DNA from: Pseudomonas sp. TH41
Lineage (GTDB): Bacteria > Pseudomonadota > Gammaproteobacteria > Pseudomonadales > Pseudomonadaceae
Length of the DNA: 64,000 nucleotides
Assembly (NCBI RefSeq): GCF_016650695.1
Contig: NZ_JAEKFH010000007.1
Location: 186,001 to 250,000, forward strand
Direction of reading: 5' to 3'
In this document: piece after piece, positions 44,380 to 53,140 of the stretch
Numbering within the stretch: the stretch's first letter is position 1
Layout of the letters: each line of letters opens with the position of its first letter
Notes under the pieces: generated by a model
The model's database searches: none
What the model was told of the DNA's origin: nothing
Seen by the model: the letters and a program-made list of their open reading frames with translations, nothing else
Position numbers and translations under genes: made by a program

Positions 44380-45840
44380 ATGTTTTCCCCAACGGCTTTG
44401 CGTCCGCGGTACGCCAAATGGCTGATCGCAACCGGACTCTTCCTGATGCTCAGTGGCTGTGTTGATAAACCCAACACGCTGGAGCGCGTAAAGGAGGATG
44501 GCGTGCTGCGGGTGGTTACCCGTAACAGCCCCGCCACCTACTTTCAGGATCGCAACGGTGAAACCGGCTTCGAATACGAGCTGGTGAAGCGCTTCGCCGA
44601 AGATCTGGGGGTCGAACTCAAAATCGAAACCGCCGACAACCTCGACGACCTGTTCAGTCAGGTGGGCAAACCCAACGGCCCGGTACTGGCGGCCGCCGGC
44701 CTGGTCGCCAGCGAAGAACGCAAAAAGCAGGTACGGTTTTCCCACTCCTACCTGGAAGTCACCCCTCAGATCATCTACCGCAACGGCCAATCACGGCCCA
44801 CCGACGCGGGTGATCTGGTTGGCAAAAAGATCATGGTGCTCAAGGGCAGCACCCACGCCGAGCAATTGGCGGTGCTGAAAAAGAAATACCCCGGCATTGA
44901 ATACGAAGAGTCCGACGCGGTTGAAGTCGTCGACCTGCTGCGCATGGTCGATGAAGGCCAGATCGATCTGACCCTGGTCGACTCCAACGAAGTGGCGATG
45001 AACCAGGTCTACTTCACCAACATACGGGTCGCCTTTGATCTCGGCGACGCCAGCAACCAGAGCTGGGCCGTGGCGGCGGGTGATGACAACAGCCTGCTCA
45101 ATGAGATCAACGCCTACCTCGACAAGGTGAAGAAAAACGGCACCCTGCAACGCTTGAAAGACCGCTATTACGGCCACGTCGATGTGCTCGGTTACATGGG
45201 GGCAACCACCTTCGCCCAGCACTTGCAGCAACGGCTGCCCAAATACGAGCAGCACTTCAAGGCGTACGCCAAGAAAGAACAGGTCGACTGGCGACTGCTG
45301 GCGGCGATCGGTTATCAGGAATCACTGTGGCAGCCGGCTGTCACGTCGAAGACCGGTGTGCGCGGTTTGATGATGCTGACCCAGAACACCGCGCAGGCCA
45401 TGGGCGTGTCCAATCGACTCGACCCGAAGCAAAGCATCATGGGTGGCGCCAAGTACCTGGTTTATATGAAGGATCAGCTCGATGAGTCGATCCAGGAGCC
45501 GGATCGCACCTGGTTTGCACTGGCGGCCTACAACGTCGGCAGCGGCCACCTGGATGACGCGCGTAAACTGGCGGCGAAGGAAGGGCTGAACCCGAACAAG
45601 TGGCTGGACGTCAAGAAAATCCTGCCACGCCTGTCAGAGAAGAAGTGGTACAGCAAGACGCGTTATGGCTACGCCCGAGGCGGCGAGCCGGTGCATTTTG
45701 TGGCGAACATCCGTCGCTACTACGACATCCTGACGTGGGTGACGCAGCCACAGCTTGAGGGCAATCAGGTGGCTGAAGGCAACCTGCATGTGCCCGGGAT
45801 CGACAAGACCAAGCCGGCTCAGGAACCTGCGCCGCTTTAA
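44380..45840 (+). CDS. mltF: Membrane-bound lytic murein transglycosylase F
   Basis: 486 residues. The signal/lipobox region is KWLIATGLFLMLSGC with Cys27. A solute-binding-protein-like regulatory domain (about 40-270, GVLRVVTRNSPATYF) precedes the lysozyme-like SLT domain, whose catalytic Glu is residue 314 in AAIGYQESLWQP. It cleaves peptidoglycan glycosidic bonds to 1,6-anhydro products. TATACT (44368-44373) ends 6 bases before the ATG and no ribosome site is seen, so the message may be leaderless. Its 3' 230 bases overlap the abnormal tail of pdxJ on the other strand. Confidence 0.93.
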   Translation: MFSPTALRPRYAKWLIATGLFLMLSGCVDKPNTLERVKEDGVLRVVTRNSPATYFQDRNGETGFEYELVKRFAEDLGVELKIETADNLDDLFSQVGKPNGPVLAAAGLVASEERKKQVRFSHSYLEVTPQIIYRNGQSRPTDAGDLVGKKIMVLKGSTHAEQLAVLKKKYPGIEYEESDAVEVVDLLRMVDEGQIDLTLVDSNEVAMNQVYFTNIRVAFDLGDASNQSWAVAAGDDNSLLNEINAYLDKVKKNGTLQRLKDRYYGHVDVLGYMGATTFAQHLQQRLPKYEQHFKAYAKKEQVDWRLLAAIGYQESLWQPAVTSKTGVRGLMMLTQNTAQAMGVSNRLDPKQSIMGGAKYLVYMKDQLDESIQEPDRTWFALAAYNVGSGHLDDARKLAAKEGLNPNKWLDVKKILPRLSEKKWYSKTRYGYARGGEPVHFVANIRRYYDILTWVTQPQLEGNQVAEGNLHVPGIDKTKPAQEPAPL

Positions 45841-46582
45841 AACAAAAGATCGCAGCCAGAATCAACGCTTTCATTTCCGACACTGCCGACTTGAAACCCA
45901 CGAACAACGCATGGGCCACCAATGCATGGCCAATGTTCAATTCGTTGATACCCTTGATTGCGGCGACCGCTTCGACGTTGTGGTAATGCAAACCGTGACC
46001 GGCGTTGACGATCAAGCCTTGGGCCAAACCAAACGCCACACCATCGGCCACACGCTTAAGCTCTTCAGCCACTTCTGTCGGCGTCTCGGCATCGGCGTAA
46101 CGACCGGTGTGCAGTTCAATGGCTGGCGCACCTACGCGTTTGGAGGCTGCAATCTGCCGTTCGTCGGCATCGATGAACAGCGACACTTCACAGCCGATTT
46201 TCGCCAGACGATCCACCGCCGCCTTGATCCGTGCTTCCTGCCCCGCGACATCCAGGCCGCCTTCGGTGGTCAGCTCCTGACGGGTTTCCGGGACCAGGCA
46301 AATGTGTGCCGGGCGGATGCGCTCGGCGAACGCCATCATTTCTTCGGTGACGCCCATTTCGAAATTCATGCGGGTTTGCAGGACATCCTTGAGCAGCAAC
46401 ACGTCGCGCTCCTGGATGTGCCGACGGTCTTCGCGCAGATGCACGGTGATGCCGTCAGCGCCCGCCTCTTCCGCATCCAGTGCTGCCTTGACCGGATCCG
46501 GATAGCGAGTGCCCCGGGCCTGACGCAGGGTGGCGACGTGGTCGATGTTCACGCCAAGAAGAATGCGATTGCTGGTGGTCAC
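45611..46582 (-). CDS. pdxJ: Pyridoxine 5'-phosphate synthase with abnormal C-terminal extension
   Basis: Residues 1-244 are a complete PdxJ TIM barrel (RILLGVNIDHVATLRQARG, GADGITVHLREDRRHI, GLIVNAGHGLHYHNVEAVAA). It joins 1-deoxyxylulose 5-phosphate with 3-amino-2-oxopropyl phosphate to form pyridoxine phosphate. Family members end close to residue 245-250, after SEMKALILAA. Here the frame continues 79 more residues, with no stop, through a REP-like scar (45846-45860) and antisense into mltF. The tail is low-complexity, Cys/Ser/Pro-rich and not PdxJ-like. The barrel should still fold; the tail may be tolerated or trimmed. Last gene of the lepA operon. Confidence 0.9.
   Translation of the reverse strand: MTTSNRILLGVNIDHVATLRQARGTRYPDPVKAALDAEEAGADGITVHLREDRRHIQERDVLLLKDVLQTRMNFEMGVTEEMMAFAERIRPAHICLVPETRQELTTEGGLDVAGQEARIKAAVDRLAKIGCEVSLFIDADERQIAASKRVGAPAIELHTGRYADAETPTEVAEELKRVADGVAFGLAQGLIVNAGHGLHYHNVEAVAAIKGINELNIGHALVAHALFVGFKSAVSEMKALILAAIFCFKAAQVPEPAWSCRSRAHAGCLQPPDCPQAVAASPTSGCRSSDGCSPQNAPARRLGRSHNASCCTTSSLTGVAGFS
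45844..45860. repeat. Class B REP fragment at the pdxJ-mltF junction
   Basis: CAAAAGATCGCAGCC matches the arm of class B REPINs (ATCAAAAGATCGCAGCCTTC) and starts within 10 bases of the mltF stop codon. Only this half-element is present. It replaces the expected pdxJ stop codon and any terminator. Confidence 0.65.
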
Positions 46583-46656
46583 GGAAGCGCTCCTGAAGAG
46601 GGGAAAGTTCGGTGCACAGCATACACAAGGAGATAGGGTCTGTTGATCAACAGACC

Positions 46657-47346
46657 CTACGGCTTGCGAAACAACTCTCGGGAAACCAGCGGACGACCGC
46701 CCAAATGAACGGCCAGTGCCTGACGCATCAAGCGCTTGGCGGCAGACAGCGCGCCAGGGGCGGACCAGTCTGCCTCGGCCATGGCCAGCAGTTCGGTGCC
46801 GTTGAACAGGCCGGGTTGCAGCAGATAGACCTGCTCCAGGCCCGCGTCCACTTGCAAACGATAAAGACCATCCGGCGCGATCGGCTCGCCGTGGATGTCG
46901 GTGTTCAGCGCAAAGCCGTAACCGAGATCATCCAGCAGGCGCCATTCGAAGGAGCGCAGCAACGGCTCAAGCGCGCGACCCTCGGCCAGAGCGAGCAACG
47001 TCGCGGCGTAGTGATCGAATACTCCAGGATGAGGGTCTTCAGAGGGCAACAGACGAATCAACAGCTCATTGAGGTAGAGACCGCTGAACAGTGCCTCACC
47101 GATGAGCCAGGTCGAAACGCCGGCGCTTTCCATGCGCCCGACGTTCTTCAATTCTCCGCGCCCGCGGAACTCGACTTCCAGTGGCACGAACGGCCGCGCC
47201 AGCGTCCCGGCCTTGCCTCGCGCACTGCGCAATACCGCCCGCAGCCGACCTTGTGGCGTGAGGAAATCCACCAACGCGCTGTTTTCGCGGTAGGCGCGGG
47301 AGTGGAGGACGTAGGCGGGTTGGCCGAGGGGTGGGGTTGGGGACAT
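46657..47346 (-). CDS. recO: DNA repair protein RecO
   Basis: 229 residues. The N-terminal OB fold (PAYVLHSRAYRENSALVDFL, GRLRAVLRSARGKAG) is followed by the helical RecO domain. It loads RecA with RecF/RecR during gap repair. The ATG at 47346 gives the family N-terminus; an upstream in-frame stretch is REPIN sequence. 74 bases upstream of pdxJ in the same operon. Confidence 0.93.
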   Translation of the reverse strand: MSPTPPLGQPAYVLHSRAYRENSALVDFLTPQGRLRAVLRSARGKAGTLARPFVPLEVEFRGRGELKNVGRMESAGVSTWLIGEALFSGLYLNELLIRLLPSEDPHPGVFDHYAATLLALAEGRALEPLLRSFEWRLLDDLGYGFALNTDIHGEPIAPDGLYRLQVDAGLEQVYLLQPGLFNGTELLAMAEADWSAPGALSAAKRLMRQALAVHLGGRPLVSRELFRKP

Positions 47347-47362
47347 GGGCTTCTCGCGAGGT

Positions 47363-47460
47363 GTAGGAGCGAGCTTGCTCGCGATGGTGGATAACGATAA
47401 CGCGGGCTTTCTGAATGAATGCGGCGCTCTCAAGTCCATCGCGAGCAAGCTCGCTCCTAC
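47363..47460. repeat. REPIN, class A
   Basis: GTAGGAGCGAGCTTGCTCGC, inner GATAACGATAACGCG, and GAGCAAGCTCGCTCCTAC. It lies between era and recO inside the operon, where it could act as an mRNA stability or attenuation element. Confidence 0.9.
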
Positions 47461-47478
47461 AGGGGGTCCTGCGGTGTA

Positions 47479-48381
47479 TTACAGGTCGCCGTAACCCAAC
47501 GAACGCAGGGCGCGTTCATCGTCAGACCAGCCGCCCTTAACCTTGACCCACAGGTTAAGCATGATCTTGGAGTCGAACAGCAACTCCATGTCCTTGCGCG
47601 CCTCGGTGCCGATGCGCTTGATGCGCTCGCCCTTGTCACCAATGATGATTTTCTTCTGGCCGTCACGTTCCACGAGGATCAAGGCATGGATATGCAGGGT
47701 TTTGCCCTGCTGCTTGAATTCTTCGATTTCCACGGTGATCTGATACGGCAACTCAGCGCCCATCTGACGCATGATTTTCTCACGCACCAGCTCAGCGGCG
47801 AGGAAGCGGCTGCTGCGGTCGGTGATCTGGTCTTCAGGGAAGAAGTGATCGTTTTCCGGCAGGTAACCGGCAATCACGCGCTCCAGCGCTTCGAGGTTGT
47901 GCCCGTGCTGAGCCGAGATCGGCATGATCTGCGCGTTCGGCAGCTGTTCCTGCAACCAGCTCAGGTGCGGCATCAATTCGGCTTTGTCTTCGATGCGGTC
48001 AGTCTTGTTCAGCGCCACGATCAGCGGGCCGGTCACGTATTGAACGCGCTCGAGGACCATCTGGTCTTCGTCGGTCCACTTGGTGCGGTCAACCACGAAG
48101 ATCACCACGTCGACGTCTTTCAACGCAGCCGAAGCGGTCTTGTTCATGTAGCGGTTCAAAGCCTTTTCGCCGCCCTTGTGCATGCCCGGGGTGTCGACGT
48201 AGATCGCCTGCACGGCGCCTTCGGTCTTGATGCCCAGCATGTTGTGGCGAGTGGTCTGAGGCTTGCGCGAGGTGATCGCGAGCTTCTGACCAAGGATGTG
48301 GTTCAGCAGCGTGGACTTGCCCACGTTTGGACGGCCGACGATGGCGACATAGCCACAGCGAGTTGCAGTTGAATCAGTCAT
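47479..48381 (-). CDS. era: GTPase Era
   Basis: 300 residues. The GTPase motifs are G1 GRPNVGKST, G3 DTPG and G4 NKTD, followed by a C-terminal KH domain (about 215-300) that binds 16S rRNA. It is required for 30S maturation. The start ATG at 48381 overlaps the rnc end by 8 bases, so translation is coupled. Confidence 0.96.
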   Translation of the reverse strand: MTDSTATRCGYVAIVGRPNVGKSTLLNHILGQKLAITSRKPQTTRHNMLGIKTEGAVQAIYVDTPGMHKGGEKALNRYMNKTASAALKDVDVVIFVVDRTKWTDEDQMVLERVQYVTGPLIVALNKTDRIEDKAELMPHLSWLQEQLPNAQIMPISAQHGHNLEALERVIAGYLPENDHFFPEDQITDRSSRFLAAELVREKIMRQMGAELPYQITVEIEEFKQQGKTLHIHALILVERDGQKKIIIGDKGERIKRIGTEARKDMELLFDSKIMLNLWVKVKGGWSDDERALRSLGYGDL

Positions 48382-49063
48382 GGCCATTCTCCACGCCCAG
48401 GGCAATCAGTGCTGCGGCGGCCGCTACCTGTTCGGCAATACGACGGCTCACACCCTGACCTCGGCTTTTTTCATTCAGTAAGGTGATTTCACATTCGACG
48501 AAGAACGTCCGGCAATGCGGCTCACCCTGGATATCCACCACTTCGTATCGCGGCAGCTCACAACCCCGGGACTGCAGGAATTCCTGCAGGCGGGTTTTTG
48601 GATCTTTGTTGGTGTCGACCAGCGTCAACCCTTCGAACTCACCGGCCAGCCAGGCCAACACGCGCTCACGCGCCATGTCCATGCCGGCGTCCAGGTAGAT
48701 CGCACCAATCAGTGCTTCCAGGGCATCGGCCAGAATCGATTCGCGACGGAAACCGCCGCTTTTCAACTCGCCGGAACCCAGGCGCAGGTATTCGCCCAGA
48801 TCGAATCCCCGGGCCAGTACGGCCAGGGTCTCGCCTTTTACCAGGCGTGCGCGTAAACGGGACAGCTGTCCTTCGCGGGCCAGCGGGAAGCGGTCGAACA
48901 GCGCCTCGCCAGCGACGAAATTGAGTATGGCATCGCCGAGGAATTCCAGGCGTTCGTTGTTGCGCCCGGCAAAGCTGCGGTGAGTCAGGGCCAGGACCAT
49001 CAGCTCCTGATCCTTGAAGGTGTAGCCGAGCTGACGCTCTAGACGGCTTAAGGAGACGCTCAC
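48374..49063 (-). CDS. rnc: Ribonuclease III
   Basis: 229 residues from a GTG at 49063. The signature ERLEFLGDAILNFV carries the catalytic acids, and a second acidic patch is in LIGAIYLDAGMD. The C-terminal double-stranded-RNA-binding domain follows (DPKTRLQEFLQSRGCELPRY). It processes rRNA and structured RNAs. GGAG precedes the start by a suitable distance. Confidence 0.96.
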   Translation of the reverse strand: MSVSLSRLERQLGYTFKDQELMVLALTHRSFAGRNNERLEFLGDAILNFVAGEALFDRFPLAREGQLSRLRARLVKGETLAVLARGFDLGEYLRLGSGELKSGGFRRESILADALEALIGAIYLDAGMDMARERVLAWLAGEFEGLTLVDTNKDPKTRLQEFLQSRGCELPRYEVVDIQGEPHCRTFFVECEITLLNEKSRGQGVSRRIAEQVAAAAALIALGVENGHD

Positions 49064-49181
49064 GGTTTACCCACGCTGAGTTCGTGGCTGGATTCCACCG
49101 CCATCGCCGTGATGCGGCGCAGGCTTGGGACAATTAACGCTGTGTTCAAAAATAACGTCCTGAATATCATTGGCTTCATGC
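49062..49181 (-). CDS. Possible 39-codon small ORF between lepB and rnc
   Basis: ATG at 49181 reads MKPMIFRTLFLNTALIVPSL and ends with a TGA overlapping the GTG of rnc (GTGA), a coupling-type junction. The N-terminus is mildly hydrophobic. No ribosome site is convincing. P. aeruginosa has a longer DUF4845-type gene at this place (from memory), so this may be a leader peptide, a remnant or chance. Confidence 0.25.
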
Positions 49182-49217
49182 TTTCGGTGCCGAATGTGTC
49201 GACGCCAGAAAAGCATT

Positions 49218-49240
49218 CGGCGCTGTGTTCAACAGCGCCG
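49218..49240 (-). terminator. Hairpin downstream of lepB
   Basis: CGGCGCTGT, loop GTTCA, ACAGCGCCG: a perfect 9-bp stem that begins 8 bases after the lepB stop. There is no T run, so it is more likely an attenuation or stability element between lepB and rnc. Confidence 0.55.
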
Positions 49241-49247
49241 TGGGTGA

Positions 49248-50102
49248 TTACTTGATCAGGCCAACCCGCGAGAAATTCGGCAGGTGACTGAGTTTAGGTT
49301 CTGGCCAGCTCATCCAGACTGCGAAGGCCTTGCCGACGATATTCTTGTCGGGAACCATGCCCAGCAGATCCTTGGGAATACTCGGATCATCCCAATAGCG
49401 ACTGTCGTTCGAGTTGTCGCGGTTGTCGCCCATCATGAAGTAGTGCCCGGCGGGCACGGTCCACGAATGTTCCGGTGTTGCGCGATAGCGGCTCATTTCC
49501 TTGCGGATAAGATGCTCGGCGGCGCCGAGTTTTTCCTTGTAGAGCTCAGCGCTGCCCAACGTGCCCGGCTCGGAGCCGATCATTTGTTCGGCAACCGATT
49601 CACCGTTGACGAACAGACGCTTGTCGGCGGTGTAACGAATCTGGTCACCCGGCAGGCCTACCACACGCTTGATGTAGTTGACGTTCGGATCGCTCGGGTA
49701 GCGGAACACCATCACGTCGCCGCGCTGTGGCTCACCGACTTCGATGATTTTCTTGTCGATCACCGGCAAGCGGATCCCGTAGGAAAACTTGCTCACCAAA
49801 ATGAAGTCGCCGACGTCCAGGGTCGGTTTCATCGAGCCGGATGGAATCTGGAACGGTTCCACCAGGAACGAACGCAGTACCAGCACGATGAACAACACCG
49901 GGAAGAACGACTTGCCGTATTCGACCAGCAGCGGCTCTTTGTTCAGTTTCTCGACCACCACCCCATCAGGCTGGCTGACGCTGCCTTGATAGGAGGCAAT
50001 GGCGGCACGCCGACGCGGCGCCAGGAAAACCAGATCGAGCAACGCCAACAGGCCGCAGACGAACACGGCGATGACCAGCAACAGCGGGAAATTTAGCGAC
50101 AT
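49248..50102 (-). CDS. lepB: Signal peptidase I
   Basis: 284 residues. Two N-terminal membrane helices (LLLVIAVFVCGLLALLDLVF and one near residue 65) precede the periplasmic catalytic domain. The nucleophile Ser is in PSGSMKPTL and the general-base Lys in YIKRVVGLPGD. It removes signal peptides from exported proteins. It starts 5 bases after the lepA stop. Confidence 0.96.
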   Translation of the reverse strand: MSLNFPLLLVIAVFVCGLLALLDLVFLAPRRRAAIASYQGSVSQPDGVVVEKLNKEPLLVEYGKSFFPVLFIVLVLRSFLVEPFQIPSGSMKPTLDVGDFILVSKFSYGIRLPVIDKKIIEVGEPQRGDVMVFRYPSDPNVNYIKRVVGLPGDQIRYTADKRLFVNGESVAEQMIGSEPGTLGSAELYKEKLGAAEHLIRKEMSRYRATPEHSWTVPAGHYFMMGDNRDNSNDSRYWDDPSIPKDLLGMVPDKNIVGKAFAVWMSWPEPKLSHLPNFSRVGLIK

Positions 50103-50107
50103 AGGAC

Positions 50108-51907
50108 CTAACTATCCAACCTGAGCACTGCAAGGAAGGCTTCTTGTGGAATTTCCACGTTACCGACTTGCTTCATGCGTTTTTTACCGGCCTTTTGCTT
50201 TTCCAACAGCTTGCGCTTACGACTAACGTCACCGCCGTAGCATTTGGCCAATACGTTCTTTCTGAGTGCCTTGACGGAAGTCCGCGCAATGATCTGCCCG
50301 CCAATGGCGGCCTGGATCGCAACGTCGAACATCTGCCGCGGAATCAGTTCTTTCATCTTCTCGGTCAACTGGCGACCTTTATAGTGCGCATTGTCACGAT
50401 GCACGATCAACGCCAGGGCGTCGACTTTGTCACCGTTAATCAGCACATCCAGCTTCACCAGACTAGCCGATTGATAACGGTCGAAATGGTAATCCAGCGA
50501 AGCATAGCCGCGGCTGGTGGATTTCAGACGGTCAAAGAAGTCCAGGACCACTTCGTTCATCGGAATATCGTAGGTCACCTGGACCTGGGACCCAAGGAAC
50601 AGCATGTCGTGTTGTACGCCACGCTTCTCGATGCACAGGGTAATGACGTTGCCCAGGTGCTCTTGCGGCACAAGAATATTGGCCCGCACGATCGGCTCAC
50701 GCATGTCTTCGATCGAAGACACGTCCGGGAGCTTGGACGGGTTGTCGACGTAAATCGTTTCACCGGTTTTCAGCAACAGCTCGAAAATAACGGTGGGCGC
50801 TGTGGTGATCAGGTCCAGGTCGTACTCGCGCTCGAGGCGCTCCTGGATGATTTCCATGTGCAGCATGCCGAGGAACCCGCAACGGAAGCCGAAGCCCAGG
50901 GCGTCGGAGCTTTCCGGGGTGTACTGCAGGGACGAGTCGTTGAGCGTGAGCTTTTGCAGCGCTTCACGGAAATCTTCGAAGTCATCGGAGCTGACCGGGA
51001 ACAGACCGGCGTAAACCTGTGGCTGAATGCGTTTGAAGCCTGGCAGCACGTCGACGTCAGGCGTCGAGCTCAAGGTCAGGGTGTCGCCCACTGGCGCACC
51101 GTGAATGTCCTTGATGCTGGCGATGATGAAGCCCACTTCGCCAGCCTTGAGGTCGGCCGTGGGGGTGTGCTTGGGATTGAACACACCGACGCTGTCCACC
51201 AGGTGGATCTTGCCGGTGGATTTGACCAGGATCTTGTCGCCCTTCTTCACACGGCCGTGGCGCACGCGTACCAGGGAAACAACGCCCAGGTAGTTGTCGA
51301 ACCAGGAATCGATGATCAACGCTTGCAGCGGATCTTCGTAGTTGCCGGTTGGCGCAGGAATGGTCTTGACCAGACGCTCGAGCACCTCGTCAACGCCCAG
51401 GCCTGTCTTGGCGCTGCACTCGACCGCATCGGTGGCATCGATGCCGATGATTTTTTCGATTTCTTCTTTGACGCGGTCCGGATCGGCCTGTGGCAGGTCG
51501 ATCTTGTTCAGGACCGGCATGACTTCCAGGCCCTGCTCGATCGCCGTGTAGCAGTTGGCTACCGATTGCGCTTCAACGCCCTGACCGGCATCGACCACCA
51601 GCAACGCACCTTCACAGGCCGCCAGCGACCGGCTGACTTCATAGGTGAAGTCGACGTGGCCCGGGGTGTCAATGAAGTTCAGCTGATACTTGATGCCGTC
51701 TTTGGCGGTGTAATACAAGGTGACGCTGTGGGCCTTGATGGTGATCCCGCGTTCACGTTCCAGGTCCATGGAGTCCAGAACCTGGGCTTCCATTTCGCGC
51801 TCGGCAAGGCCGCCGCACATCTGGATGAAGCGATCGGCCAGCGTCGACTTGCCATGGTCAATGTGGGCGATGATGGAGAAATTGCGGATATGACTCAAAT
51901 CACTCAC
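50108..51907 (-). CDS. lepA: Elongation factor 4 (LepA)
   Basis: 599 residues, the universal LepA length. The GTPase domain has AHIDHGKSTLADRF and DTPGHVDF with NKIDLP. Domains II and III and the C-terminal LepA-specific domain (YGGDVSRKRKLLEKQKAGKK) follow. It acts on stalled ribosomes and during initiation. It is first in the operon lepA-lepB-rnc-era-recO-pdxJ. The gene directly upstream is lptG rather than mucD, which I would expect there from other pseudomonads. Confidence 0.97.
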   Translation of the reverse strand: MSDLSHIRNFSIIAHIDHGKSTLADRFIQMCGGLAEREMEAQVLDSMDLERERGITIKAHSVTLYYTAKDGIKYQLNFIDTPGHVDFTYEVSRSLAACEGALLVVDAGQGVEAQSVANCYTAIEQGLEVMPVLNKIDLPQADPDRVKEEIEKIIGIDATDAVECSAKTGLGVDEVLERLVKTIPAPTGNYEDPLQALIIDSWFDNYLGVVSLVRVRHGRVKKGDKILVKSTGKIHLVDSVGVFNPKHTPTADLKAGEVGFIIASIKDIHGAPVGDTLTLSSTPDVDVLPGFKRIQPQVYAGLFPVSSDDFEDFREALQKLTLNDSSLQYTPESSDALGFGFRCGFLGMLHMEIIQERLEREYDLDLITTAPTVIFELLLKTGETIYVDNPSKLPDVSSIEDMREPIVRANILVPQEHLGNVITLCIEKRGVQHDMLFLGSQVQVTYDIPMNEVVLDFFDRLKSTSRGYASLDYHFDRYQSASLVKLDVLINGDKVDALALIVHRDNAHYKGRQLTEKMKELIPRQMFDVAIQAAIGGQIIARTSVKALRKNVLAKCYGGDVSRKRKLLEKQKAGKKRMKQVGNVEIPQEAFLAVLRLDS

Positions 51908-52013
51908 GGATCAACACTCAAAAAGGCTGCAGGCATAGCCCGCCGAAAAATAGCCGGGAATTGTACCTGATCCACGGCGCAAGCGTCACGTTCGCAGGTC
52001 AGACGGCACGTAC

Positions 52014-52047
52014 AAAAACGCCCCGGTCTCGCGACAGGGGCGTTTTT
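52014..52047 (-). terminator. Rho-independent terminator of lptG
   Basis: AAAAACGCCCC and GGGGCGTTTTT form an 11-bp stem with A/T tails, 32 bases beyond the lptG stop. It insulates the lepA operon from lptFG. Confidence 0.92.
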
Positions 52048-52078
52048 CATGACCAGCCAGGTCGGGAAATACCCGTAA

Positions 52079-53140
52079 TCAACCGGCTCGCCGTAACAAC
52101 CAGACCCCGGCCAGGGCACAAACGCCCGCCGGAACCAGCACTGCAAACAGCGGCGAGAAACCGAATACCAGGCTCGAAGGCCCCAACAGATCCTGGACGA
52201 TGCGGAAGGTGAAGCCCACCAGCACGCCGGTGAACACCCGCTGACCCAGGGTCACCGAGCGTAGCGGACCGAAGATGAAGGAAATAGCCATCAGCACCAG
52301 GGCGGCGGTGACCAATGGTTGCAACACCTTGACCCAAAATGCCAGCCAGTAGCGGCCATTGTTCAGCCCCTGATCAGCCAGGTAGTGGATGTAACCCCAC
52401 AGACCGGTGATCGACAACGCGTCGGGGGTCATCACCACCGTATCCAGGAGTTCCGGGCTCAGCGCCACGTTCCAGCGCTCGACCGGTGCAGTGACCACTT
52501 CAGTGCTCTTGTCATGGAACAGCGTCGTGGTGACGTCGCTCAACTGCCAGTGATCCTTGTCGAAATCCGCTCGCTTGGCGAAGCTTGAAGTCAGCATATG
52601 GCGCTGATCGTCGAAACTATAACGGGTGACGCCATACAGCACGCCATTGGGCTGCACGGCATTGATGTGAATGAACTCGCCTCCCTGGCGATGCCATAGA
52701 CCATGCTTGGAACTTTGCGCATCGCCACTGCCCTGAGCCAGGGAACGGTTGGCCTGAGCGGTGCTTTCGGTCGCCGGCGCCACGTATTCGCCAATCAACA
52801 CACCCGCTACCATCAGGACCAGCATTGGCTTCATGACCGCCCAGACAATTCGACCGACCGACACGCCCGCAGCGCGCATGATGGTCAACTCGCTGTGACT
52901 GGCCAGGCTGCCGAGGCCGATCAGGCAACCAATCAGCGCAGCCATCGGCAACATGTCGTAAAGACGACGCGGCGCAGTCAGGAGCACGAAACTCAATACG
53001 TCTACCATGGTGTAGGTATCGCTGACCTCACCCATTTCGTCGATGAAGGCAAACAGCGTTGCCAGACCGAGAATGACCCCCAGTACCGCCAGGATCGCAA
53101 TGAACACGCTGCTACCGATGTAGCGGTCGAGCTTAACCAC
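52079..53140 (-). CDS. lptG: LPS export permease LptG
   Basis: 353 residues, six membrane helices in two blocks (first block 1-125, last block from about 265) around a periplasmic jellyroll domain. Starts MVKLDRYIGSSVFIAILAVL. With LptF and the LptB ATPase it extracts LPS from the inner membrane and feeds the Lpt bridge; essential in most Gram-negatives. It overlaps lptF by 8 bases. Confidence 0.95.
   Translation of the reverse strand: MVKLDRYIGSSVFIAILAVLGVILGLATLFAFIDEMGEVSDTYTMVDVLSFVLLTAPRRLYDMLPMAALIGCLIGLGSLASHSELTIMRAAGVSVGRIVWAVMKPMLVLMVAGVLIGEYVAPATESTAQANRSLAQGSGDAQSSKHGLWHRQGGEFIHINAVQPNGVLYGVTRYSFDDQRHMLTSSFAKRADFDKDHWQLSDVTTTLFHDKSTEVVTAPVERWNVALSPELLDTVVMTPDALSITGLWGYIHYLADQGLNNGRYWLAFWVKVLQPLVTAALVLMAISFIFGPLRSVTLGQRVFTGVLVGFTFRIVQDLLGPSSLVFGFSPLFAVLVPAGVCALAGVWLLRRAG

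Noticed and set aside
50144..51970. A 608-codon reading frame antisense to lepA
   Set aside because: Shadow frame; lepA on the minus strand is complete and has all GTPase motifs.
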